Below are positions 1 through 5,407 of a DNA stretch of 5,407 bases, one piece after another; within the stretch, counting starts at the first letter, position 1; every line of letters starts with the position of its first letter. Origin of the DNA: Deltaproteobacteria bacterium (lineage in GTDB: Bacteria > Desulfobacterota > Syntrophia > Syntrophales > Smithellaceae); NCBI GenBank assembly GCA_019136325.1, contig JAGVUJ010000155.1, forward strand, positions 1 through 5,407, in the 5' to 3' direction. The notes under the pieces are model-generated. The model saw only the letters and a list, made by a program, of their open reading frames with translations, was not told where the DNA came from and ran no database searches. A program made the position numbers and the translations under genes.

Positions 1-162
1 TGGGAAGTCGATGTGACCGGCACCTACAAAATCACCAATAACCTCTCCTATATGCTGGGCGGCGGTTATCTGTTCACCGGTGATTATTTCAATGCCGGCA
101 ATGACGCTCTCGACCTTAACGATGATTTCATCATCATCAACAAACTGACTCTCGATTTCTAA
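1..162 (+). CDS. Outer-membrane beta-barrel protein, C-terminal fragment
   Basis: The reading frame is open from base 1 to a TAA at 160-162 and gives the last 53 residues of a protein whose start lies left of the window. The fragment has alternating polar and hydrophobic residues typical of amphipathic beta-strands (VDVTGTYKI, LSYMLGGGYLF, FIIINKLTLDF). Short turns rich in Asn, Asp and Gly separate them. It ends in Phe after an alternating strand (LTLDF*), which matches the C-terminal signal recognised by the BAM assembly machinery in outer-membrane barrels. The most likely role is therefore a porin-like or alginate-export-like barrel in the outer membrane; the exact family and substrate cannot be told from this fragment. 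It converges on the efflux operon and is closed by a strong terminator, so there is no sign of co-regulation with it. The barrel call is fairly secure; the function is unknown. Confidence 0.72.
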   Translation, partial: WEVDVTGTYKITNNLSYMLGGGYLFTGDYFNAGNDALDLNDDFIIINKLTLDF

Positions 163-174
163 GAGTCATGCCGA

Positions 175-192
175 ATCCGGCATACGCCGGAT
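175..192. repeat. Short perfect stem-loop after the barrel gene
   Basis: ATCCGGC at 175-181 is the exact reverse complement of GCCGGAT at 186-192, leaving a 4-base loop (ATAC). It lies 12 bases after the stop codon of the barrel gene and is followed by AAAAAC, not a T-run, so it is not an intrinsic terminator on the plus strand. It may protect the mRNA 3' end or simply be part of the double hairpin at the end of that transcript. The fold is seen directly; the role is inferred. Confidence 0.45.
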
Positions 193-206
193 AAAAACTT
201 AAAACC

Positions 207-241
207 AACCCCGGGAGGACGGGTTCCCTCCCGGGGTTTTT
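207..241 (+). terminator. Strong intrinsic terminator of the barrel gene, possibly bidirectional
   Basis: A GC-rich perfect stem pairs 209-218 (CCCCGGGAGG) with 227-236 (CCTCCCGGGG) around an 8-base loop. It is extended by AA at 207-208 pairing with TT at 237-238, and a run of five T follows at 237-241. It begins 45 bases past the TAA of the barrel gene, a classic Rho-independent terminator. Read from the other strand, the same stem is followed by TTGGTTTTAAGTTTTTA, a weaker but T-rich tail, so it could also stop transcripts arriving from the efflux operon on the minus strand. No better terminator is seen between that operon's stop codon and this hairpin. Confidence 0.9.
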
Positions 242-251
242 AATGAGCCTT

Positions 252-281
252 GATTTTTCGAAACGCAGTGCACGAAAAATC
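252..281. repeat. Inverted repeat, 9-bp arms
   Basis: GATTTTTCG at 252-260 and CGAAAAATC at 273-281 are perfect reverse complements with a 12-base loop. The arms are AT-rich and no T-run follows on either strand, so it is not a convincing terminator. It could be an element end, a protein-binding dyad or a transcript fold. Only the symmetry is certain. Confidence 0.5.
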
Positions 282-331
282 TTAGAGCGAATTATATCCC
301 CGAAGCGGAGTGGAGTGGGATTGTGAACTTC

Positions 332-359
332 ATTATATAAACGCTTACCACCGCATCAA
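332..359 (-). promoter_or_regulatory. Candidate sigma70-type promoter pointing left
   Basis: On the minus strand TTGATG (354-359, 4 of 6 to the -35 consensus) is followed after 16 bases by TATAAT (332-337, a perfect -10 box). Transcription would start near 325 and run left through the 252-281 dyad to the 209-236 hairpin, giving an RNA of roughly 120-130 bases if the hairpin stops it in this direction. No open reading frame of note follows. The boxes are seen; activity is speculative, because such matches occur by chance in AT-rich spacers. Confidence 0.25.
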
Positions 360-371
360 GTTAGTCGAATT

Positions 372-389
372 ATCCCGCGACTGCGGGAT
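372..389. repeat. GC-rich stem-loop, 7-bp arms
   Basis: ATCCCGC at 372-378 pairs perfectly with GCGGGAT at 383-389 around a GACT loop. GCGGGATT recurs at 421-428, so the right arm is also part of a short direct repeat. It lies 89 bases beyond the stop codon of the efflux gene, but on the minus strand it is followed by AATTCGAC rather than a T-run. It is therefore at best a weak 3'-end hairpin for that operon. Confidence 0.4.
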
Positions 390-477
390 TCTTCAAATTA
401 AGCTTCAGGAGCGCAGCGACGCGGGATTTGACATCCGGCGAAGGCGTTTGCATCCCTTGAATGCAAGCTGAAACGTT

Positions 478-3400
478 TTAATATTTCCCAGTCAGGATCC
501 TTAAATCGGTCGCGGCTATTTTATGGTTCAACCGGGCGGCGTAATAGTCCGATTCGGCTTTTGCCATAGCGGCCCTGGCGCTGAGCACGTCCGCTTCCAG
601 ATTCAACCCCGCCTGATTCCGGTCGGCCTGAATTTTCAAATCTTCCACGCGAAAATCCAGGACCTTTTCCGCGACACGGATCAATTCCGCGGTCTGAGTA
701 AGTTTGCGATGGGCTTTTTCGATGTCCGTCCGGACCTGTTCCAGTGTATAGGCCAGATTTTCCTCGGCCTGTTTTTTCAAAGCCAGGCGCTGTTTGAACA
801 CATAGGTATTGGACAAAATGTCCTGAAGATTCCACTTCATCAATACGCCGACAAACGAATTGTTTTCCGGATAGAGCGTAACGCCATCCTGATAGGTATA
901 GCCGCCGACGGCTCCCATATCAGGCAGATAGCCGTACCGGCTTGCCCTGACCGCATGCTCCGCCTTCGTTTTGTACAAATCCGCCATTTTCAGGTCATGG
1001 TTATTCTTTTGCGCCTCGCTGATTTTATCGTCCAGTTTTTCGTCACAAACCGGTTGTTCTTCAAAGGAAACAGGATCGAGGATCAATGCGGTTGTCCGGG
1101 GCAGACCGATCAGGCGTTTCAAATCGGCGTTATAATCATCAATCTGGATATTGATTTTGAGCAGAGTCTGCTCTTCATCCGCCACATTGGCGCGCAAACC
1201 TGTTTCGCTGGAACGGGTTGCCTTACCGGCAAGAACGGCGCTTTCCACATCGTAGAGCTTTCTTTGCGCCAGCAACAATTTTATTTGAGCTTCTTCTTTC
1301 TGCTTCTGCAGAATGAGCAAGCCCACGTAAAGTTTTTCGGCGTTTTGCTGAATCTGCAGGGTTGCCTTCGCCTGTTCCATCCGGGCAATTTCGAGTTCCG
1401 TTTTCGCGACATCAACGCCCGCGCTGATTTTCGGAATCTGTGAAATCGGCTGGTACAGGATGGCGCTGGCGCCGTACAGTTCATGAGCCCCCAGTTCGAA
1501 GTTTTTATCCGTCGGCGGCATGGGAACGTTCGTCGCCCCCATGGGCAGCTCGCCAAAAGCGCCGCGCGAAACTTCCAGAATCGGCGTGTTATCGTTGTAA
1601 AGGTAAGCGCCGCCCAGGATCACCGATGGGAAAAATTTCACCCGGTCTTCATTCACCTTCTGCTGTTTTTCATCCACCTGAATCCGCCGAATCATCAGCA
1701 AACGGTTGTTTTGAACCGCAAGGTCGATCACCTTTTCCAGGGTAAGCCTTTCCGGATTTATTTTTTCCAAATCCTGCCCGGCGTTGCCATTCAGCGGAAA
1801 TAAAAAAAGGACTGTGAAAATCAGCATCGCGACTGGACGCGAATGGATGGACGTCCCCGCTTTGCCGGCGTTTATGTCAAGGGCATAGGGTTTATCCGAA
1901 GGTTTCATAACCTGCGCGTAAAGAACCGGCACCAGCAGCAGGGAGATGACCATGCCGAACATCAGCCCCACGGCAATCACACTGGCCAGCGGGCTCCACA
2001 TCGGCGAACCTGAGAGAATCATGGGCAGAACACCGACGGCAGCCGCGCTCGCCGTCAGGAAGATGGGACGCAATCTCCTTTTACCGGCTTCCAGCGCCGC
2101 CGTGGGAATGGATGCGCCTTTGCGCAAAAGATCGTTGGCGTGGTCGATCAGGATAATGGCGTTTCTCACCACCAGACCCGATAAACTCATCAGCCCAACG
2201 AAAGCTGTGAACCCGAAAGAATTGCGGGTCACGAGCAATCCCAGTAAGGCTCCAAAAACACTCAACGGAATGGTCAGCATGACAATCGATGATTCCTTGA
2301 GATTCCGGAACTGGAACAGGAGCACGAGAAAAATCAGCAACAGACTGATGCCCAGAGCCAGGCTCATTTCGGAAAATGTTTCCCGCCGGTTTTCATATTC
2401 TCCGCCGTATTCGATTTTGTAGCCAACCGGCAGGGTCAGCCCGTCCATGTCCGGCCTGATTTTTTTCAGCAGTTCGGAGGCCAGAACACCCTCTGCAGGT
2501 TCGCATAGAACCGTCAGCGTACGCAAGCCGTTGCGATGCATAATCCGTCCGGTATGCCACTGAGGTTCCAGCGTGGCGATCTGGCGAAGCGGCACCGCGG
2601 CGCCGGTGACCGGTGACGTCAGATACATATTTTGCAAATCGTCAAAATTGCGCCGGTTCTGTTCATCCAGACGAAGCAGAATCTCTACCGGTTTGTTGCC
2701 CTCATACAGGGTGGATACCGGGACGCCGGTAAACCCGGCATAGACGGATCGGGCAACGGCTGTCGTGGTGAATCCCAGGCGTTCGGCGCTGTCTTTGAGC
2801 CCAATGGCGACGCCGTAATAATCCTCTTTGAAATCGGTGCGGACAAAGGCCGTCATTCCGGTCGTTTGAACAACCTCTTTAATCCGACCGGCCGTTTCTT
2901 TCAGCGTGGTCAGGTCATCGCCCACAATTCTGATCTCCACGGGTGTGACATAAGATTTCCCCTGCTGGAGAAGTCTGGCCTGGATATTTCCTTCCGGCAC
3001 CTCCCGGTCGGCTTTGGCATTTAATTCCAACTGCAATTGCCGCGTTTCCTCATCGGTCTTCGTATTAATAAGAAGTTGGGCGAAATTTTCCACCGGCGGT
3101 TCGGGAGTGAAATTATAATAAAAGCGGGGCGCGCTGGCGCCGACAAACGTCGCGAAAGAGACAACCCGCCGGTCATCTTTAATCAGGTCCTGAATTTTTA
3201 AAATGGCCTGTTCGGTTTTCTCCAGTTTTGTGCCGGTCGGCATCCACAAATCCACGACAAACTGATTACGTTCGGCAGCCGGGAAAAATTTCTGCGGCAC
3301 CACCTGATATAAAAGAGCCGCCAGCACCAGACTCGACAAACAGCCGGCAACCGTCAATGCGGGATGAGCCATACACCAGGTGATCGTTTTATTGTATACG

Positions 3401-4950
3401 CTTTGCATGACGTCCAGCATGGAAAATTTCTTCTTTCCCGGCGGCGCTTCCGCAGAGGAATCACGAATCCCTTTTTTGATGAAGGTCATGCATAAAATCG
3501 GTGTGAACAGCATGGCCACGATGAAGGAAGATGAAAGCGCGATGGCGACGGTCAGAGGCAGCGCAATGATGAATTCACGGACCATGCCGGTTAAAATTAC
3601 CAGCGGAAGAAAAGCCGCGATAATGGTCAGGGTGGCCGTCAGAATCGGGATCACCAGCTCGGTGGCGCTGAGCCAGGCGGCGGTTTGCCTTTCGACGCCC
3701 TTGTCCAGAAGTTCCACATAATTATCGGCAACGACGATGGCGTCATCCACCACCATCCCCAGCACCACGATCAGAGACGCCAGAGAAACCTGATGCAGTT
3801 CAATGCCGATGGCATGCATGACGGCAAACGTTACGGCAATCGTCATGGGAATCGCCGCAGCAGCGACAGCGGCGACGCGGAACGGCAGCAGGAGTACAAT
3901 AATCACCAGTACGGCGATGATCGCCATCAGGAACTCGCGCAGGAACTGGCTGACATTTTTATCGACGATCCTGGGCTGATTGACAATCGTGGTCAGCTTG
4001 ACGCCGGACGGAAGTCGCCTGGCTGTCTGAGCCAGTTTTTTGTCCACCTCCTTGCCGAACGCAACGATGTTGTTGCCTTCGTGCATTTGCACAGCCAGCA
4101 GCATGGTGTTGTGTCCGTTCACCATCGTCCTGCTCGTCGGCTCCTCGTAACGCCGCTCAATACGGGCCACATCTTTCAGACGAACCACCTGCCCTGTCCT
4201 GGCAGCGCCGATGATTTGATCGGCAATGTCGTCCGCTGTTCTGTAATATCCCTGACTGTGCAGAACAACCTTCGCATCGGCGGTTTTGACGTCCCCGGTG
4301 GGACCAATGTCATTTTGCGACTGCAGCACCTGCACGACGTTCGCAAAAGAAATGCCATACTGGCTTAAACGGGCGCTGTCGGACGTGATGACGATCTGTT
4401 CTTGCTGCTCGCCGATGCGTTTGATTTTCGAAACCGCCTTGATGGTTTTGAGATTGTCTTCCAGTTGCAGAATATAGTCTCTCAACCGCGCATCATCGGG
4501 CTGGTCCATCTCCACGGCAATCAGCAGCGCTTCCGTGTCGCCGAATTCATAATTGACAAAAGGACCCTGAACGCCCGGCGGCAGATTAACCGCTTTCAGC
4601 ACGAGCAGTTGATGGTTCAACTTGCTCCAGAACGTATCGAGATTCTCGACATTGTCATTGACCCAGACATTGATAATCGTAACGCCGTCGCGCGTCATGG
4701 AAATTGTTTTTTCTTTTTTGACTTCTTCGTACTGAAACAGGTACTGCTCCAGTTTCTTGGTCACCTGCTCCTCCACCTGTAACGAATTGGCTCCGGGATA
4801 ATACGCAATAACCTGTCCGATACGGACATGGATCTTGGCGTCTTCACGTCGCGGCATGGACACCAGGGAGTAAACGCCGACAATAAAAGCCAGAACCAGG
4901 ACGGAAATGGTCACCTGCGGATATTTGAGAGATTTTTTGACAAAATTCAT
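478..4950 (-). CDS. RND efflux permease fused to a TolC-type outer-membrane channel
   Basis: This single frame of 1490 residues combines two components of a tripartite, proton-driven efflux pump.

Residues 1-1014 are a full RND permease (AcrB is 1049). TM1 is ~10-31, the first periplasmic porter loop ~33-336, TM2-6 ~337-490, TM7 ~530-550, the second porter loop ~551-862 and TM8-12 ~863-1014. The proton-relay pair D402/D403 lies in TM4 (GMVVDDAIVV). R929 in TM10 sits where AcrB has K940, and R959 and T966 match AcrB R971 and T978. This is the multidrug-like branch, not the heavy-metal CusA type; the substrate is unknown.

Residues 1058-1490 form a complete TolC-family channel. Its two repeats (~1068-1285 and ~1305-1488) have long helices, strand hairpins near 1108-1170 and 1340-1372, and internally similar ends (DADLKRLIG-like and TDLRILTG). 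No lipobox Cys is present.

The ATG at 4948-4950 gives the usual RND N-terminus (MNFVKKSLKYPQ). It lies 5 nt after the adaptor stop with no clear Shine-Dalgarno, suggesting translational coupling. The TolC-like end is a typical full length, so neither half looks truncated. Confidence 0.93.
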   Translation of the reverse strand: MNFVKKSLKYPQVTISVLVLAFIVGVYSLVSMPRREDAKIHVRIGQVIAYYPGANSLQVEEQVTKKLEQYLFQYEEVKKEKTISMTRDGVTIINVWVNDNVENLDTFWSKLNHQLLVLKAVNLPPGVQGPFVNYEFGDTEALLIAVEMDQPDDARLRDYILQLEDNLKTIKAVSKIKRIGEQQEQIVITSDSARLSQYGISFANVVQVLQSQNDIGPTGDVKTADAKVVLHSQGYYRTADDIADQIIGAARTGQVVRLKDVARIERRYEEPTSRTMVNGHNTMLLAVQMHEGNNIVAFGKEVDKKLAQTARRLPSGVKLTTIVNQPRIVDKNVSQFLREFLMAIIAVLVIIVLLLPFRVAAVAAAAIPMTIAVTFAVMHAIGIELHQVSLASLIVVLGMVVDDAIVVADNYVELLDKGVERQTAAWLSATELVIPILTATLTIIAAFLPLVILTGMVREFIIALPLTVAIALSSSFIVAMLFTPILCMTFIKKGIRDSSAEAPPGKKKFSMLDVMQSVYNKTITWCMAHPALTVAGCLSSLVLAALLYQVVPQKFFPAAERNQFVVDLWMPTGTKLEKTEQAILKIQDLIKDDRRVVSFATFVGASAPRFYYNFTPEPPVENFAQLLINTKTDEETRQLQLELNAKADREVPEGNIQARLLQQGKSYVTPVEIRIVGDDLTTLKETAGRIKEVVQTTGMTAFVRTDFKEDYYGVAIGLKDSAERLGFTTTAVARSVYAGFTGVPVSTLYEGNKPVEILLRLDEQNRRNFDDLQNMYLTSPVTGAAVPLRQIATLEPQWHTGRIMHRNGLRTLTVLCEPAEGVLASELLKKIRPDMDGLTLPVGYKIEYGGEYENRRETFSEMSLALGISLLLIFLVLLFQFRNLKESSIVMLTIPLSVFGALLGLLVTRNSFGFTAFVGLMSLSGLVVRNAIILIDHANDLLRKGASIPTAALEAGKRRLRPIFLTASAAAVGVLPMILSGSPMWSPLASVIAVGLMFGMVISLLLVPVLYAQVMKPSDKPYALDINAGKAGTSIHSRPVAMLIFTVLFLFPLNGNAGQDLEKINPERLTLEKVIDLAVQNNRLLMIRRIQVDEKQQKVNEDRVKFFPSVILGGAYLYNDNTPILEVSRGAFGELPMGATNVPMPPTDKNFELGAHELYGASAILYQPISQIPKISAGVDVAKTELEIARMEQAKATLQIQQNAEKLYVGLLILQKQKEEAQIKLLLAQRKLYDVESAVLAGKATRSSETGLRANVADEEQTLLKINIQIDDYNADLKRLIGLPRTTALILDPVSFEEQPVCDEKLDDKISEAQKNNHDLKMADLYKTKAEHAVRASRYGYLPDMGAVGGYTYQDGVTLYPENNSFVGVLMKWNLQDILSNTYVFKQRLALKKQAEENLAYTLEQVRTDIEKAHRKLTQTAELIRVAEKVLDFRVEDLKIQADRNQAGLNLEADVLSARAAMAKAESDYYAARLNHKIAATDLRILTGKY
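1780..1908 (-). other. Fusion junction: linker and internal signal-peptide-like segment
   Basis: This covers residues 1015-1057 of the fusion. After TM12 of the permease (…LLLVPVLYAQV) comes a polar linker (1015-1037). It is followed by R1038 and a hydrophobic run of about 12 residues (1042-1053, MLIFTVLFLFPL), then NGNA. A signal peptidase I site after A1057 is plausible (G at -3, A at -1), with acidic residues D1060 and E1062 beyond it. Positive charge before and negative charge after fit an N-in/C-out orientation. This is what is needed because RND C-termini are cytoplasmic and TolC channels are exported. No convincing Shine-Dalgarno precedes M1042 (1825-1827) or M1015 (1906-1908). The ATG of M1015 overlaps a TGA in another frame (ATGA, 1905-1908). 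Confidence 0.75.
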
Positions 4951-4955
4951 AGGCG

Positions 4956-5407
4956 TTACTTGAAGGTGACGGGAGAACCGTCGTTTAATTTATGCTGACC
5001 GCCGACAACAATCCTTTCATCAGGATTGATGCCGGACGTGATCTCAATGTTACGTCCTGCCATCTGTCCCAGGGAAACGTTGCGTTTGAAAGCCTGCGAT
5101 TTTTTCTCATCGACGACGAAAACACAGGCCGAATTATCCAGGTCGCGCAACACGGCTTCCGCGGGAACGGCGATGATTCCGGTTGGCTGTCCGGAAACGA
5201 TTTTGACTTCCGCCGTCATACCCGGACGAATTTTTAAATCGGGATTTTTCAGTTCGATTTTGACGTTAAAAGCCCGCGTTGTCGGCTCGGAAACCGACCC
5301 CACTTCAATGATTCTGCCGGTCATGGTGGTATCAAGCGCTGCAATATACACACGTGCCTCAGCGCCTATTCTCACCTGCTGTAAATCAGCTTCCGGGATG
5401 GAGGCAA
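4956..5407 (-). CDS. RND periplasmic adaptor (membrane fusion protein), C-terminal part
   Basis: The frame ends with TAA at 4956-4958 and is open to the right edge, so the N-terminus (signal sequence, coiled-coil hairpin and most of the lipoyl domain) lies outside the window. The 149 complete codons seen start with ASIPEADLQQ; the GTG at 5373-5375 is an internal Val, not a start. Roughly the first 75 visible residues form the beta-barrel domain, with the family hallmark of a TRAFNV strand, KNPD and then RPGMTAEVKI. The rest is the membrane-proximal domain, starting at IAVPAEAVLRD and including VFVVDE and the GINPDERIVVGGQHKL segment. In such pumps the adaptor is a lipid- or helix-anchored periplasmic protein that bridges the permease and the outer-membrane channel. 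It sits 5 nt upstream of the permease-channel fusion and must share its transcript. The family is secure; the drug specificity is not determinable. Confidence 0.93.
   Translation of the reverse strand, partial: ASIPEADLQQVRIGAEARVYIAALDTTMTGRIIEVGSVSEPTTRAFNVKIELKNPDLKIRPGMTAEVKIVSGQPTGIIAVPAEAVLRDLDNSACVFVVDEKKSQAFKRNVSLGQMAGRNIEITSGINPDERIVVGGQHKLNDGSPVTFK

Larger units (their letters stand above)
242..477. other. Convergent intergenic spacer, no gene seen
   Basis: This stretch separates the end of the barrel gene (plus strand) from the end of the efflux operon (minus strand). No credible coding region, tRNA or known RNA motif is visible. It contains a 9-bp inverted repeat (252-260 with 273-281), a 7-bp inverted repeat (372-378 with 383-389), and a 6-bp one (448-453 with 461-466) close to the efflux gene's stop codon. 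It also contains a degenerate 21-base direct repeat (302-322 and 408-428). A promoter-like sequence on the minus strand is listed separately. The density of dyads suggests degenerate intergenic repeat units rather than protein coding. Confidence 0.6.

Noticed and set aside
243..326. A 27-codon open frame on the plus strand (ATG at 243, TGA at 324-326) with a basic product starting MSLDFSKRSARK
   Set aside because: The ATG directly follows the terminator T-run, there is no ribosome-binding site, and the frame overlaps the dyad and repeat units; it is most likely chance.
445..475. Nested dyads (TTGCAT/ATGCAA and CGTTT/AAACG) as the terminator of the efflux operon
   Set aside because: The stems are short and interrupted, and no T-run follows on the minus strand.
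523..1443. A 306-codon open frame on the plus strand
   Set aside because: It lies entirely opposite the TolC-like half, which has strong family features. The product has no recognisable domain and looks like an antisense shadow of a GC-biased gene.
1820..1880. TTGACA-like -35 box on the minus strand inside the junction, possibly a separate promoter for the channel part
   Set aside because: No -10 box is found at 15-19 bases downstream (the sequence there is GC-rich), and no ribosome-binding site precedes M1042.
1906..1908. Independent internal translation start for the TolC half at M1015
   Set aside because: Only a weak AGG two bases from the ATG is present, too close to serve as a Shine-Dalgarno. 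Not fully excluded, since re-initiation is possible, but there is no positive support.
3685..4368. A 227-codon plus-strand frame rich in His, Asp, Asn and Gln
   Set aside because: It is antisense to the first periplasmic loop and TM2-4 of the RND permease, and its odd composition is that of a shadow frame.
5373..5375. GTG as the start of a short adaptor-like gene
   Set aside because: The frame continues upstream to the window edge with typical adaptor sequence (IPEADLQQ), and a 139-residue protein would lack the coiled-coil and lipoyl domains; it is an internal Val.

Overview
The window looks like a chromosomal piece of a Gram-negative bacterium with moderate GC (about half, by eye). It holds an envelope efflux locus and the end of an outer-membrane protein gene. 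The style of the RND permease and of the barrel C-terminus is reminiscent of Desulfobacterota / former Deltaproteobacteria (Syntrophales- or Geobacter-like). This is recall of family flavour, not a search result, and confidence in the lineage is low to moderate.

Layout. Positions 1-162 (+) are the last 53 codons of an outer-membrane beta-barrel protein, followed by a small stem-loop (175-192) and a strong intrinsic terminator (207-241). Positions 242-477 are a convergent, apparently non-coding spacer with several short inverted and direct repeats and a weak promoter-like sequence on the minus strand. Positions 478-4950 (-) are one uninterrupted 1490-codon gene. Positions 4956-5407 (-) are the C-terminal part of a periplasmic adaptor (membrane fusion protein) that runs off the right edge. 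On the minus strand the order is adaptor, 5-nt gap, giant permease gene, so the two are almost certainly one operon.

The main point of interest is the 1490-codon gene. Its first ~1014 residues are a complete 12-TM RND permease of the multidrug-like (AcrB-type) branch. Its last ~433 residues are a complete TolC-type outer-membrane efflux protein. The two are joined in frame by ~25 linker residues and a hydrophobic segment that looks like an internal signal peptide with a plausible signal peptidase I site. The tripartite pump (adaptor, inner-membrane pump, outer-membrane channel) is thus encoded by two polypeptides rather than three. The likely reading is a polyprotein: the permease ends in the cytoplasm, the 13th hydrophobic segment re-inserts, and cleavage releases the channel into the periplasm for assembly in the outer membrane. 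CusA/CzcA-TolC fusions of similar size are known in Bacteroidota from general knowledge, so the idea of the fusion is not new. An AcrB-type permease carrying one is less familiar. A relic-like ATGA start/stop overlap at the junction means that a recent stop loss, or an assembly error, must be excluded.
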